The notes below the pieces were generated by a model. It ran no database searches, had not been told where the DNA came from, and saw only the letters and a list, made by a program, of their open reading frames with translations. Both the position numbers and the translations under genes were made by a program. This document shows, piece after piece, positions 10,049-21,015 of a stretch of DNA of 64,000 nt (position 1 is its first letter; the number at the start of each line of letters is the position of its first letter). Origin of the DNA: Apodemus sylvaticus (Eukaryota > Chordata > Mammalia > Rodentia > Muridae); the NCBI RefSeq assembly GCF_947179515.1, contig NC_067472.1:75383184-75447183 (forward strand), written 5' to 3'.

Positions 10049-10347
10049 CTAACCACTTAGTTATCCCTAGTCCTCCAGCCAACCAGTTAGCGTTTCTAGC
10101 CCTCGGGCTAACCAGTTGGTTATCCCAAGTACCCTGGCTAACCAGTTAGTTATTTTTAGCTCTCTACCTAACCAGTTAGCTATCCCTAATCCTCTGGCTA
10201 GCCAGTTTGTTATCCCTAGTCCCCCCAGCCATTGGTCAGTTATCCATAGTCCTCTAGCCAATCAGTTAGTTATTCCTAGTCCTCTGGCTAACCAGATACT
10301 TATCTCTAGTACTCTGGCTAACAAGTTAGTTATCCCTAGTCTTTCTC
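10049..10347 (+). repeat. Minisatellite, ten units of 30 bp
   Basis: Ten head-to-tail units (one is 29 bp), starting at 10049, 10079, 10108, 10138, 10168, 10198, 10228, 10258, 10288 and 10318. The rough consensus is CTAACCAGTTAGTTAT followed by CCCTAGTCCTCTGG. Units differ by one to eight bases. The CTAACCAGTTAG part is a near-palindrome. Because 30 is a multiple of three, open frames run through on both strands. There are no spacers, so this is not a CRISPR array. Confidence 0.95.
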
Positions 10348-10527
10348 TCCAAAGCCCCCTGGTAACCACTAATGAGCATTTTGTCTCTATGCCTCCCCCC
10401 CCCCCCCAACTGGATATTTTATATAAATAGCATTAGGCAACACATGGCTTTCTGCAATGGCTTCTTTCCCTTGATGTAATGGTTTCCGGTTCAGCCATGT
10501 TGGTACAGGTAGCAATATGTCATTTAT

Positions 10528-10660
10528 TTTTTGTTATTGATATTTTAATCAGTCTCAGTATGTAGCCTTGGATGGCCTGGAATTCTCTGTATAGTCAAAG
10601 CTGGCTCTGAACTCACAAAGGTCCATTCCCCTGTCTCTGCCTCCTAGGTGCTGGATTCCT
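10528..10660 (-). mobile_element. Old B1 SINE
   Basis: Antisense B1 text: 'agtctcagtatgtagccttg', 'gatggcctggaattctctgt', 'ctggctctgaactcacaaag' and 'ctctgcctcctaggtgctgg'. Inserted in the L1M relic. Confidence 0.8.
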
Positions 10661-10888
10661 CTTTATATCTAAATAGTTGCTTCAACTTTGGGAGTTTTCT
10701 CTCCTTACACTTCTGTATCCGTTCCCACTTTTACTCTGCTTCAAGGCTTTCTAAAGTCTCGACCATCTGAAAGTGATTCCTTCCACCCTCGCCCCCTCCA
10801 ATCTGTCCCTAACCCATAACCCATACCTGAGAGCCACACATGAACCAGACTCCTCGACAAGCTGGTGACAACTGCAGCTTTCAGACTG

Positions 10889-10990
10889 AAAAAATGGCTC
10901 AGCCAGTGAAGCACTTGTTATGCAAACCTGAGGACCTGAGGGTAGAGCTTCAACATGATGCAAAAGGCCAGGAGTGGTGCATATGCCTGG

Positions 10991-10991
<1 letters not shown>
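10889..10991 (+). mobile_element. B3/B4-type SINE fragment
   Basis: tRNA-like SINE head 'aaatggctcagccagtgaag', 'cttgttatgcaaacctgagg' and 'acctgagggtagagcttc', then a short B1-like 'gccaggagtggtgcatatgc' that ends in the CA repeat. The head-then-B1 order suggests a truncated B4. Confidence 0.65.

Positions 10992-11031
<40 letters not shown>
10992..11031. repeat. (CA)n microsatellite
   Basis: Pure CA run of about 40 bp immediately downstream of the SINE fragment. Confidence 0.95.
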
Positions 11032-11034
<3 letters not shown>

Positions 11035-11192
11035 TCTCCAACAAGATCTTGCCTATGTCTTTTGCAGGCCCTGTGGAGCCCTCAACAATGAAGGAGGTCA
11101 AATACTCCTCAACATAAGACAACAGCACTGCATCCTGGTGACTCCACTGATGTCAGAACAAGTGCAGAGCAAAAATGCATTTAATATCAGGC

Positions 11193-11262
11193 AGGTGTGG
11201 CAGCACTTGAGAGGAGGATCTGGGGCTCAAGGCCAACCTGGGCTACAGAGCACAACTCTGTT
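11193..11262 (+). mobile_element. B1 fragment
   Basis: 'ggcaggtgtggcagcacttg', 'aggaggatctggggctcaag' and 'gccaacctgggctacagag' follow B1 order with a deletion. Confidence 0.6.
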
Positions 11263-11599
11263 TTTAAAAATTCTTTTAATGCATTGAACACCAAAGCCCA
11301 GCCTACACTGCTGTGAATATACAGAGAGCACCTATATTAGTCTGCAGCTTGGCAGATCCTCTCACATGAGACCAACTCTAAAGGGTAAGATTGAATTTCT
11401 GAATCCCAGACTGAAAATGAAAACCAGAATGGTTCTATCTGTATATTTTTTGTTTGATTGTAAAGTCAAAACATTGGAAGTTGAACCATTGTTAAATTGT
11501 GGGCTTTTTATAATAGATATCTAAATCCAACCATGGTCTTGGGCTATGCCTGTGAATAGACCTGGCACGTGAGATGCTATTCACCAATGAAGGAGGGGG

Positions 11600-11648
<49 letters not shown>
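11600..11648. repeat. (CA)n microsatellite
   Basis: Pure CA run of 49 bp. Confidence 0.95.
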
Positions 11649-11653
<5 letters not shown>

Positions 11654-12437
11654 AACCTGCCTCACCAGCAATGCCATGGAGGGGCTGGTGGCTGTTCTAA
11701 AAAACAACGGCTATTTAAAGCATGTGGTTACAGTCTTCAATCAGTCTCAGCTATTTGCATATTAAATCAATTTCACATGCTAAAGGCTTCCTTGAATAAA
11801 TTAAGTGTTGGATCAAAGACCCCCATGCTTCCCCAAAGCATGTTCACTCCAGGCTATTTGGAAAAGACTTAGCTTGAGCTCTGCTCACTTGAAGTATCTC
11901 CTATAAGTGTTTTGTTCTTATTATTAATTTATCAAATACAGTAGACTGTCAAATACAGTGGGGATGTGTCAGGTTTTTTAAAGTTATTAACTCACTGAGT
12001 TCTCTTAACAAGGAGGAAATGGGACTTTGGTATCGTCCCATTTTGCAGATGATAAAACTGGGGTGCACATCACTCTAAACCGGATGGTGCAGACTGATGA
12101 AGCTTCCTGAGGAAGAGGTTCAGCATTCCACCTTCCGTTGCCCAGGGCCTGGCTGCATGGATACATACAGGTCCTGTATTTGTCTTCTCAGCTTGCCTCT
12201 GAGTTGAGGGAGGAGGAACAGGGTATGGCCAGGAACAGAGAGTAAAGAGGTGATCACCTCAACCATTGATAAACGTGGGTGATCAAGCACTCTCAAGAAT
12301 GGCGCTGATAGTCTGGTGGGACGGTATTTGAAAGCTGTGTCAGGAGGGCAGCTAAAATGCCACCGTTGGCACCAGGGTAAAGCCTGTGGAGTGTCCCAAT
12401 GTTGATGTATTTCAGTGAACAGTCAGTAAGATGTTAA
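11649..12437. other. Unique DNA with possible conserved block
   Basis: 11690-11830 is AT-rich, complex and repeat-free, with a perfect octamer ATTTGCAT at 11753-11760. A MIR core lies at 11985-12080 (listed separately). No exon recognised. Confidence 0.5.
11985..12080 (+). mobile_element. MIR relic
   Basis: MIR core order: 'ttaactcactgagttctctt', 'atcgtcccattttgcagatg', 'ataaaactggggtgcacatc'. Confidence 0.6.
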
Positions 12438-12590
12438 CTCTGGGAGCCAGGCATGCTGGGTCACAGCTGGATTCCCAGCACTTTGAACATTGATGGAGGC
12501 AGGAAGACCATCCTTGGCAATATAGACAGTGAGAGGGTGAGTTTAAGGCTAGCCTGGGTTCCATGAGATGGAGCCTGTCTTTAAAAATAA
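12438..12590 (+). mobile_element. Old B1-related SINE
   Basis: 'gagccaggcatgctgggtca', 'ggattcccagcactttgaac', 'ggaggcaggaagaccatcct', 'aaggctagcctgggttcc' and 'gagcctgtcttt', with an apparent internal repetition of the second half. Confidence 0.65.
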
Positions 12591-14315
12591 ATTTAGCATT
12601 GAGAAAAAGAGTCCCTGGGCCTCTCTGCATTGGTTTTGTAACGGCCTTTGAAGTTATAATTGTTTTTAAAACAAAGAGGGTTTTGAAAAACTGTTGTTTA
12701 AGAAGCCGGGGACCCACGGATGCATCTTTAGTCACCCAGTTCTGTTGCCCTGTGCTGAGGAGCTTGTGACAACGACTGACTTCCATAGAGGGAGCTTACG
12801 ACCCTCTCAGGCCATAGCCACAATTGCAGAGGCTGAACCAACCCCATTTCTTACACGAGGGGCTCTTTCTGCTCCAGAGCTGGGACATTCAAAGCTCTGA
12901 CAAATCCCTGTCTCATCCAGATCCCTCAGCACCAAGGAGGGAGAAATAGAGATATCCAGAGTGGAAATTTAGGGGCAGGATGGGCTCAGCCAGGTCTGGG
13001 GACGGGCAGCGGAAGAGCAGCGTGGGAGAGTGAGACAGAACCCTCGCCTTTTCTCATGCCCTCCCTTCTCCCCGCCCACCAGCCAGCTTTTGGAGATCCA
13101 GGTCCTCTAGGGCACATGCAAATGGAACTCTGGGAGCAGGAGACTCTGCCCTCCTGTTGTATGCTGTGGCTATGCAGGGCCATCGTCTTCCACAGGCTCA
13201 GAGAAGCAGGGGAAAGCCTTCTTTCGCATGGACAGGCTACAGACAGTCTGTGATCTCGGCACTCAACATCTTGGCTCATGACTTAATTCTCTTCCCAATC
13301 CTATGGCAGGAGAGGCCATCAACTGTTGGAACAGGAGGACACTGATCATGAAATCCCTAGCCCTCAGTGCCACTAGGCAGCCCTGTCTGCCGGGCAGCTG
13401 CAGCCCAGACATTGCATGTGGATTACATTCACAGCAAGACCTTGGGGGTTTAGAGTGATTTGTCACAGTGTTTCTGGGTTGGGCTGGAGAGAGGATGAGC
13501 CCAGGAATTCCATAGCCTGCAGCCAGGGATTAGGGAGGCACTGCTTTCTATCCCCGGAGCAGGACCTGGGTCTCCAGGCACACACGTTTGGTTTCAGTGC
13601 CTAAAGTTTGCCATGGCTTCGAAAACCAAATCCAACGTCTTTGCCCTGTGTCGCCCTCCTGTTCCTCACGGGATTGGTAACTGTCGCAGGGCCTGCCAGC
13701 CCTGATGCCAGCTTGCCAGCTTCTCTTTCCTCTCTCCCCTGGGCACCTTGCACCTCCCACCTTCCTCTGCAGCACACGCCCTTTGATCAGTGGATAATAC
13801 AGCGCCTTGCTTCACCCCTGCCCCAGTGCGCTGGCTTTTGTGAGTCCTTTACATAGTGTTCCAGCAAAGCAGTGCTGGGGATACAGGTTGGTTGATGTTT
13901 TTATTTCTTTCAAAAAAGGATGCTATTTGGGCCCAGGCTGGAGTCGTGCTGGAAGGTGCTGAGACCAGAGGCTTTCCCCGGCAAGGCTCACTCCGCTTTC
14001 CTACCCAGTGCTGATGGATACAGATTACTGTGAACCCCACCTACATGGTGACACTGGATTGGAGTGAGGGAGGCTCTTGGAAGACCCAGTAATTGCTGTT
14101 TTCCTAGGAGTGTGAAGAAAAAAAAAGTTGTGTTTTTCTCTAGTGGCTCTCCATTAGACTGGTAAAACACAGATTCAAAAAGACCACTTGTATTCTATGC
14201 TGAGCTGCTGAGAGGTAACCTTGTATCCATATGGGGGGCCTATTGCAAAGCCCTTGACTGTGTGCTGTCTGGTGGCTGTAGCCAGTATTTAGCACCAGTG
14301 TCCACACTGCCTTAA
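12591..14315. other. Unique DNA; possible L2 at 13600-13860
   Basis: No exon recognised. The text around 13630-13800 (ctgttcctcac, cttgcacctcccaccttcct, cagcacacgccc) is weakly reminiscent of L2 but too diverged for a firm call. Open frames of 60-97 codons occur on both strands without motifs. Confidence 0.45.
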
Positions 14316-14440
14316 TGGTTTACAAACTGTAATTCATGTAATCCTCACAGCCCCATTTCACAGATACAAAGACTGAGGCACAGGGTTATTTGACCTCTCG
14401 CTGTCTGACTCCAGAGTTATCCCTCTTGATCACTAGGCAA
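14316..14440 (+). mobile_element. MIR relic
   Basis: Good MIR order: 'aattcatgtaatcctcacag', 'ccccatttcacagatacaaa', 'gactgaggcacagggttatt' and 'gtctgactccagagttat'. Confidence 0.8.
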
Positions 14441-14954
14441 ACACTAGGTATTTATAGTAATAAAATCTTTGTTAAGCCTTGCTAATGCACTGGGCTTTGA
14501 GTACATCATGTAGCTTGATTCTCTTGTTCTTCTGCAAGAAACTGTTTTTCCACCATTTGGGGGTACCGATGCTGAACCCCACTGTGGCCAGCCCAAGGAT
14601 TGTGGATCTGGGCATAGGCTTTTCTGTATCCTCCTCCTGCTTTTTATTTGGGGGCAGTCAGCACAGGAGGCAGGGGAAGGTTGGGGAAGGGGTAAGCAGG
14701 GCTCGCTCATGCTTGTGAAGGCAGCTGACTAACTTCCACTGTTCTGATGCTCTCTGGGTGTCTTCCCCTGTCTCTGCTAACATGGCGGAGCCTTACCACA
14801 GGGATCCAAGGGGCTGGGATTTGGGGAACTCCATTTCCCATCTTCCACCTCTCTCGAGCCCTGCCTGCCGCGCCCCTCCCGCAGCTGGCCGGTTACATCT
14901 CATCTACTTTTCAGCCGGACTTCAGACCTGGAGGTCATTGGATATGACTTTAAT

Positions 14955-15027
14955 GCAGTGAGGAGGCAGGAGGATCTCTGTGAGTTTGAGGCTATCTAGT
15001 GAGACGCCATCTTCAACAAAAAACAAA
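14955..15027 (+). mobile_element. B1 fragment
   Basis: 'gaggaggcaggaggatctct', 'gtgagtttgaggctatctag' and 'gagacgccatctt' followed by a short A-rich tail; 5' part missing. Confidence 0.6.
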
Positions 15028-15030
15028 TTC

Positions 15031-15620
15031 CTTTGAGGCCATTTTTTTTGTTTTAACTTCTTTCCTACCTGTTCTCAGTCCTAGGTCTGAGTCCTAGAGC
15101 CAGGGGGAGGCCACACCCTTTAGGAGGAAACCTTGATAAGGACCATGTGATGCCAATTACAAAGATTGTTTGATAAGCGTCTCTTCTATGCACCACTGAA
15201 GGTAACCTGTACCTGGGAGGGCGGCAGGTTGCGTCACACGCCCTGACTCCTTCTTTGCGTACTTTGAGGAATCCACTCTTGCGAGCCTTCTTTTCTTTTA
15301 AGTTTATTTGGGAGGCCACTAGCTGCATTGGTTCCAGTGCCTGGGCTTGGAGGAAGTAAACTGAGGCCCAATAGAAACGAGCGGATACTTGGTTTTAACC
15401 AATCAGAAACCTCCACAGACCTTCCAGCTGGAGTCTTTCCAAGGGAGCAAACCACACTTGGCAAATGCAGGATTGTCAAGGCGTTTCCTGCCTGCTTCCA
15501 TATCTAACTGCAATCTGCGCGTGCGCGCGGGAGCCTCCCTTGGCGCTCTGGCCATTCCAGACCGCTTTCGCACTCACACAAACACTGTTGAAATTCTTCT
15601 GCCTAAACTTTTCCTCCTTA
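15031..15620. other. Unassigned unique DNA
   Basis: No repeat recognised. A short CpG-rich spot, GCGCGTGCGCGCGGG, lies at about 15517-15531. It is far too short for a CpG island. Confidence 0.5.
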
Positions 15621-15835
15621 AAAAAAAATATTCTTTGACAATTTCATCCATGTTTATAATGCATTCTGGTCACACTTGTCCCCCGCTGCGCTCTCTTACC
15701 TTCCTCTCACCAAGCTCCTTTCCCGCTTTCAAATCTTCTTGGTTTTGCTTTGTGACCAACTGGGCTTTTAACCAGAGCAGCCTAGTTGGACATGGGATAC
15801 AGGCTTCCTCATTCCTGAAAAATTGATTACATTTA
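15621..15835 (-). mobile_element. Rodent L1 3'-UTR fragment (Lx-like)
   Basis: Antisense of an old rodent L1 3' UTR: 'ttgacaatttcatccatgtt', 'tataatgcattctggtcaca', 'ctcttaccttcctctcac' and 'ggttttgctttgtgaccaac'. An A8 run lies just to the left. Confidence 0.6.
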
Positions 15836-16714
15836 TTTACAGCTGGGTAGTCCTAGGGTGACTTGAGGGAGATAGAGAGTTGGCTTGCTTCTACCGAGGG
15901 GGACCGCACTCTGGTTATCAGGCTAGGCTAGTACCTTTACCTGCTGACCCCCTTAACAGGACCATTCTGGAGGTTGGTGTCCAGCGCTGGATCAGGCAGG
16001 GCACTAGACTCCTGGCTGGGAGGCTGTCTGACTTATCTACAAGTTAGGGCAGTTCCTGCGACAAGGGCTGGGTTCAGAGGATAGGTGTAGGGTCGCTTCT
16101 GATATGGGAAACCAAGCTAGAGATCAACGTCACGGTCACATCACAGTTTTAGAGACTCACCCTGGTGAGTGTTGGGATCAGCCTGGTTGGTGGCTGATCC
16201 CCAGGCAGCGCCCCAGCTCCAGCAGAGCTGCTTCGATTTGGAAACCGAACGCGATCTTATTTGATGCCTCCACCCAGCTTCGTTTAGAAGCTGGCCTCAA
16301 AACGACTGGGTGAGAGTTTAACTGGAACTTTCCATGTGGCCCTGAGGGAAGAGCTTCCAGAACTCCCCTGCCAAACTTTAAGCTGATTTCGATGTGTGTT
16401 AATAGGCTTTGGGTCATATTGATTTATTGGCCAAAAAAGCCATAGAATTTCGTAGGTCGAACGTTGCCTCTGCTTGTTCTGTTACTCCAGTGCTGCAGAT
16501 AAATGCTCTCAGCTGCTCGGATCCTGCCACTCGGTGCAATGGGACACAGTTTTCAGAGGAGAAATCCAAGAGGTACCCAGAGTGTGCACACACCCTGGGT
16601 GGAGCTTCCTCCCCAGAGGTGGAGACTACAGCTCTGATTTGGTGGGGGTACTTCAAAGAGATTCCATTCATACTCTCAAGTCCCCATAACCCGCCCACCC
16701 CCAACCTCTTTTTC
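15836..16714. other. Unassigned unique DNA
   Basis: No repeat recognised. A 132-codon plus-strand and a 127-codon minus-strand open frame overlap at 16409-16807. The mutual overlap and lack of motifs point to chance. Confidence 0.5.
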
Positions 16715-16795
16715 AGCACTGGGGATGAATTCCAAGACCTTGCACACGCTGGGCGAGCCCATACTGTGGAGCTATGCCCAAACCGCTCCCCCCAC
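16715..16795 (-). mobile_element. ID-type SINE
   Basis: Antisense ID text: 'actggggatgaattccaaga', 'ccttgcacacgctgggcgag' and 'ctgtggagctatgcccaaac', the decayed A/B-box region of a tRNA-Ala-derived element. Confidence 0.65.
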
Positions 16796-16882
16796 ACACT
16801 TGGTTAGCACTCTATTGTCATGACTGTTACATGTGATTTATGAGAAAATGCCTCTGGTACAAGTTTCCTCTTTGTCTTTAGT

Positions 16883-16940
16883 ACCCCCCCCACCTACCCC
16901 CCCACTCTCCATCCCGCTGCCCCCCCCCCCCCCCCCCCCC
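16883..16940 (+). repeat. C-rich tract ending in C21
   Basis: C8ACCTAC7 followed after a short gap by an uninterrupted run of about 21 C (16920-16940). The opposite strand is G-rich and could form quadruplex. Confidence 0.9.
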
Positions 16941-17424
16941 GTGGATCACGGGACTTTACCAGACTCCTCCTGCAGCAATAACCTACATGGTTAGTTCTTA
17001 GGTTGTTGTTACCAGGCTTCCTTAATTGAGAGGTAAGATAGATTATCTAAGGATTATTGAGTGTGGCCGTCTTCCTTCTCGAGGAAGGTGGAACATCTTT
17101 TCATGTAAGTCACTGGTTGGCTACTTCCACCCACTTGCTGGCTGAGCTTGGCTCTTGTTAAAGAAGGTTCTGGAAACACATTGACCATCTGCATTTCTCA
17201 CCACTGACCACCGTAGATGTCGAAGGTTGTGTTAAGGAAGGCCTGCAGCAGGGTTTGAAGAACGAAGAGGCAGTCTGTCAGGACTGGGGAAGCAGGCCCT
17301 TGGCCAGAAGGTACAGCTAGCAGTCACTCACCCATAAGGAGGAGCTTTTCTGTCCATCAGCTGGGCACCTCTCTATGGCCTCATATCAGATTCACAAAAA
17401 GAACAGGGAACTTTTTTCAGGTTC

Positions 17425-17765
17425 TACTGTTTAAATGTGGTTTGTCTTCCATATATGGGAAGTTACATAGTAGTGTTGAAGTGATGGAGACCTCAAGAAG
17501 TGAGGTCTAGCAAAAGGTGATTAGGTCATGGGGAGTCCCTGCCCTCAGAAGAGATTATGGGGCCATAGAGAGGTCCCAAGAGAGTGAGTGGTTATAAAGG
17601 AACATGGCTGGTTCCTTCCCACACTCTCTATCTGCTTTTTTGTCATGTGACGGCCCCCTCTTACATGCCCTCTCACTGTAACACAATGCACCATGGGTTG
17701 CAGCTAAAGGGGTGAGTCCTCACCAGACCTGAGCACCAGCACCTTACTCTTGAGTGCCCCAAACT
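17425..17765 (+). mobile_element. ERVL-MaLR LTR (MST/MTE-like)
   Basis: MaLR landmarks: 'tagtagtgttgaagtgatgg', 'aagaagtgaggtctagc', 'aaaggtgattaggtcatggg', 'gtccctgccctcagaagaga', 'gagtgagtggttataaagga' and 'caccatgggttgcagct'. Solo, no internal sequence. Confidence 0.8.
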
Positions 17766-17769
17766 GTCA

Positions 17770-17858
17770 ATGATGCTGGAGTTCAAACCCAGAGCCTTGT
17801 GCATTCTGGGCAAGAGCTCTTCCACTGAGCATCTTCCATACTCTTCTTTAGCCATGAT
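17770..17858 (-). mobile_element. ID/B4-head SINE
   Basis: Antisense 'gctggagttcaaacccagag', 'ccttgtgcattctgggcaag' and 'agctcttccactgagcatct'. It abuts the MaLR LTR. Confidence 0.7.
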
Positions 17859-17934
17859 CAGCCTTGAGTATTTGGGGACAGTAGAAACTGGACTAAACTA
17901 GGCAGGCAGGCTGGCATGACATCCCGTGAGGTCA

Positions 17935-18020
17935 GTACAGTGGTTGGTCCTGCTTTACAAATAAGGAAATCAAGACATAGAGAGATCCAGCAAGTAGTCT
18001 AGAGTTACCCAGCAGCCATC
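17935..18020 (+). mobile_element. MIR relic
   Basis: 'tttacaaataaggaaatcaa', 'gacatagagagatccagcaa' and 'gtctagagttacccagcagc' follow the MIR core. Confidence 0.65.
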
Positions 18021-18299
18021 AGGATGCTGTGCAAACTCTCCCATGGGCAAACAAGTGCTTTCCAGGCCAATGAACATATAAGTAGCCATGGCTCTAGAAT
18101 ACGGTTAATTTGGAAAAGCCCAGCCAGAAACAGATATCGGAGTTCTCCCTAGTCACTGTCACCTTTGCCAGAGATGTTCTTTGAAGGGTCACTTCATGAC
18201 GACAGTGGTACACTAAGTACTTCAGAAGACCTTTCTGAGGGTTCAGACTCATCTCTCTTCCCTTCACCCTGTTGCTGCACGGATAACATGGATATCTGG

Positions 18300-18606
18300 A
18301 TGTGATAGTTTATCTAAATTGTCAACTTGATGAGATCTCAAATCACCTGCACTATGAGCCTTTGAACATTCCTGTAGAGGATTACCTGTACTAGGCTATT
18401 GGAGATGGATAGACCTGCCTACTGTGGGTGCCACCATTCCCTAGACTGCGATCCTAGACCACAAAAGGTGACAGTGAACTAAGCACAAACATTTACCTTT
18501 CTTTGCTTCCTGACTGTGGATACAATGTGACCTGCTCCCCCTAGTTCCTGCCCCCATGACTTCCCTGAGTACCTGGATTATAGGCTTTTACCACCAGGCC
18601 TGGCTA
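18300..18606 (+). mobile_element. Rodent ERVL/MaLR-like LTR, decayed
   Basis: 'gtgatagtttatctaaattg', 'tcaacttgatgagatctcaa', 'atcacctgcactatgagcc', 'gggtgccaccattccctaga' and 'tttgcttcctgactgtggat' match the widespread rodent LTR with the 'gtcaacttgac...aatcacc' start. A minus-strand B1 scrap ('gagtacctggattataggct', 'accaccaggcctggct') ends it at 18550-18606. The exact family name is uncertain. Confidence 0.6.
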
Positions 18607-18774
18607 ATTGATCACCAGTTGAATCTCACACTCTGGGATATTTGGCTGGCTCCATCCACATTAGGTTGACAAGGGGGAAAATATGATTCACATGGTCTAT
18701 AGTTAGATGATCCATGTCTCTTCTCTTCTGTTTGTTAATAAGACAAAATTTATTGTGGTGCCATTTATTTCCCT

Positions 18775-19080
18775 CCCATTCTTTTTTTTTAATTGAAAAA
18801 ATATTTTTTCCATTCAACATACTCTGATCTTGATTTTCCCCTCCCCTAGTTCCTCCCCACTTCCCCACCCTCCCAACTCCATGTCTCTCCTCTCTCCTCT
18901 TTCTCTCTTTAACAGACAAAAATAAAAATGAGCAAACAACAAAAGAAACACACACACAGAAAACAAAAATTTATCACAAAAAGAGAAAAACAAGATATAC
19001 AAGCAAGGACAATTAAGATAAAAAACAAAATAAAGCCAAGTGAGAAGAAAAGTCTATAAAACATCACTGAATTTGTTTTG
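18775..19080 (-). mobile_element. Rodent L1 3'-UTR fragment (Lx-like)
   Basis: Antisense of a polypurine-rich rodent L1 3' UTR: a T-run, 'ttttcccctcccctagttcc', 'tccccacttccccaccctcc', 'ctcctctctcctctttctct', then a long A-rich AAACAAAA/ACAAGATA stretch. Confidence 0.65.
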
Positions 19081-19084
19081 AGGC

Positions 19085-20404
19085 TCAGCCCCCTTCTTAA
19101 TTCTACTTCTCTAACTGTGGCCTGAGGCAAACTCCTTGAGCCCTTTCCATTCCCTGTGGGGAGGAGGAGGAAGGCCAGGAACCGGTCACTGAGGTTAGAG
19201 TGACAGACAGTTTTAATCCCCCAACTTCCAGGACCCTGGTCTTCAGGTCACATCCCACTGGTGTCCCAGGACTTCATTTCTGGAACAGGCTTCTGGTTAG
19301 GCCCTGAGTCCTGGAGGAAACAAATCCTATGGGCAGGGAAGAGAGATAAACTAAGGGAGGGGAAATCCAAGTGTTGCCATCAGAACTGTCATCCTGCTAA
19401 TGACAACACCTTTGGGAGAGAAACCCACTTGGAAAGGGAGGGGTGCTTTCTACACAGCCAGAGTTAGTAGATACGTCCTTGAGGCCAGCGAATGGATTAC
19501 AGGAACATGCTGCCATTCAGAATCACAGTGACCTTGAAATTGAGGGCTTCCTTATTAAGGTTAGACCAGAGGTTTCAGACTGATGGATACCCGGGTGGCC
19601 CTAGAAACCACTAGTTGTCTGCACCGGGCTGACTACAGCATCCAGGGACTCTAAGATGGCTTCTTATGACCACTGTAGAACGTACTGACAAACTGAAGCA
19701 GAGAGCTTCCTTCAACTGCTTTAAGCTGTGAATGTCACAAAAGTTACGGACAAAGCCTGGGAAGGGCTGTCTCATGCAGGATGATATGTCATTGTATGTC
19801 AGTAGGCACAGATGCACAAGCCGGGGAAGGAGGATCCACACTTGCCACCTGTGGGAGTAGCAGCAAGGCCTTGGGGACCGGAGCACCTGCTCCCACGGGG
19901 TCACGGTTAGCAAGCAGAGCACCACGGCAAAGATACCACAGCCAGCAGAGGCAGACACACCGAGGACCCTTGGCCAAGCTTCGTGGGTTCACAGTAGGAG
20001 CACCGGCACCTTAGGGAGCCTGCTTCTAGGAGGGAAAGGACTATGATCTTTGGGCAGACCTGGGGTGTCACGCAGGCTCCAGGCACAGGCATGGTGGCAC
20101 AGAATGGCTGAGACTTCTGTTTATTGCATGGATGCTTGTCACCATACACTTGGAGAGTCGGGCCAGAGTTGGCTTAGCTGGTAACTGCTGTACCCACAGA
20201 GGGCAGGCTCCAAGCTCCAACTTCTCAATTTTCCAGTTCTCTAAAGCTGTCTCTTTATGAAGCCCAGGTTGCTGGTAGACTTAAGACTACAAGCCCTCTC
20301 TCACCAGGAGCCCAGTCCTGAATCCTGGCTTTTGAGCACTCAAAGGAAATGCCTAACAGCTTTACCAACATTACCCCTCCACACTCACTTCACCTCCTCC
20401 CGGG

Positions 20405-20405
<1 letters not shown>
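19085..20405. other. Unassigned unique DNA
   Basis: No exon or repeat recognised. Overlapping open frames of 64-115 codons occur on both strands at 19611-20149 without motifs. Confidence 0.5.

Positions 20406-20439
<34 letters not shown>
20406..20439. repeat. (CA)n microsatellite
   Basis: Pure CA run of 34 bp. A looser CA-rich stretch continues at 20495-20545. Confidence 0.95.
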
Positions 20440-20442
<3 letters not shown>

Positions 20443-20684
20443 AGTGACTGAGGAAGACACCCTATATCTCTACCCCTGATCCTTATATGCATTTGTACAC
20501 ATGCACATACGCACACGAACACACATATAAGGGCACACACAAGAGAGTTCAACAGGAGACTGATTTGCAGTAATGTTTTGAGAGAGCACTTTGTCATTTT
20601 AACGATGTCTTGCAGCTTGGTCTCTTACTGAGTCGGATAGTATCATGGCAACTTGGAGGCAAAGATGCTAAATTAGGTTATAGG

Positions 20685-21015
20685 CCAGTGCTGCCAGCAG
20701 GGACATAGTGTGCTCCACATGTGTGGTTTTTAGTTTTTAATCGCCGCATGGAAGAAAATACAAAGAAATAGTGGGATGAGATTTCTTTTTTAGATCTTAA
20801 ATTTAATCCACACATGCACATGTTGCCACCTCAGTATGTAGTCCTTGTGATAGTCAACCATGAGACATGGTGCTCTTTTTTTTTCCACCTTAGCTCTTTG
20901 AGACCCCATCGTGTGTTTTATAGTCATGGTCCAGCTCAAGTTGGACAAGCCTCATTTTTAAGGGCTCAGTAGCCACAAGTGGCTTCTTGCTGCCAAACTG
21001 GACAGGCAGTGACAG
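20685..21015. mobile_element. Ancient hAT-like DNA transposon relic
   Basis: The ends are inverted versions of each other: 'ccagtgctgccagcaggga' at left, and 'ggctcagtagccacaagtgg', 'cttgctgccaaactggacag' and 'gcagtga' at right. The AT-rich middle also contains 'tttaatccacacatg'. This matches the mammalian 'cagtgctgtccaatagaa' palindromic element. The family is not named with confidence. Confidence 0.5.

Larger units (their letters stand above)
9960..10715 (-). mobile_element. Ancient L1M-type LINE relic, interrupted
   Basis: Plus-strand text matches the antisense of old mammalian L1: 'cacattcacaggttgtgcaa', 'ccatccagactcggaac', then after a minisatellite 'cccctggtaaccactaatga', 'tttgtctctatgcc', 'ttttatataaatagcatta', 'tggcttctttcccttgatg' and 'ggttcagccatgttggta'. 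A 30-bp minisatellite (10049-10347) and a minus-strand B1 (10528-10660) interrupt it, and a C13 run lies at 10395-10407. Confidence 0.75.

Noticed and set aside
10049..10347. CRISPR-like appearance or a repeat protein gene
   Set aside because: Units are directly adjacent without spacers, in a eukaryotic genome, inside a LINE relic. Open frames arise because the period is a multiple of three.
10049..10347. TAGGGATAAC on the minus strand, the core of the I-SceI homing endonuclease site
   Set aside because: Only the first ten bases match the 18-bp site, and they recur as part of the minisatellite unit. Coincidence.
15500..15550. CpG island or promoter at the GCGCGTGCGCGCGGG cluster
   Set aside because: Only a few tens of bases, with surrounding CpG content low.
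16409..16807. Overlapping frames of 132 and 127 codons on opposite strands
   Set aside because: Mutual overlap, no motif, and the 3' part runs into an ID SINE.
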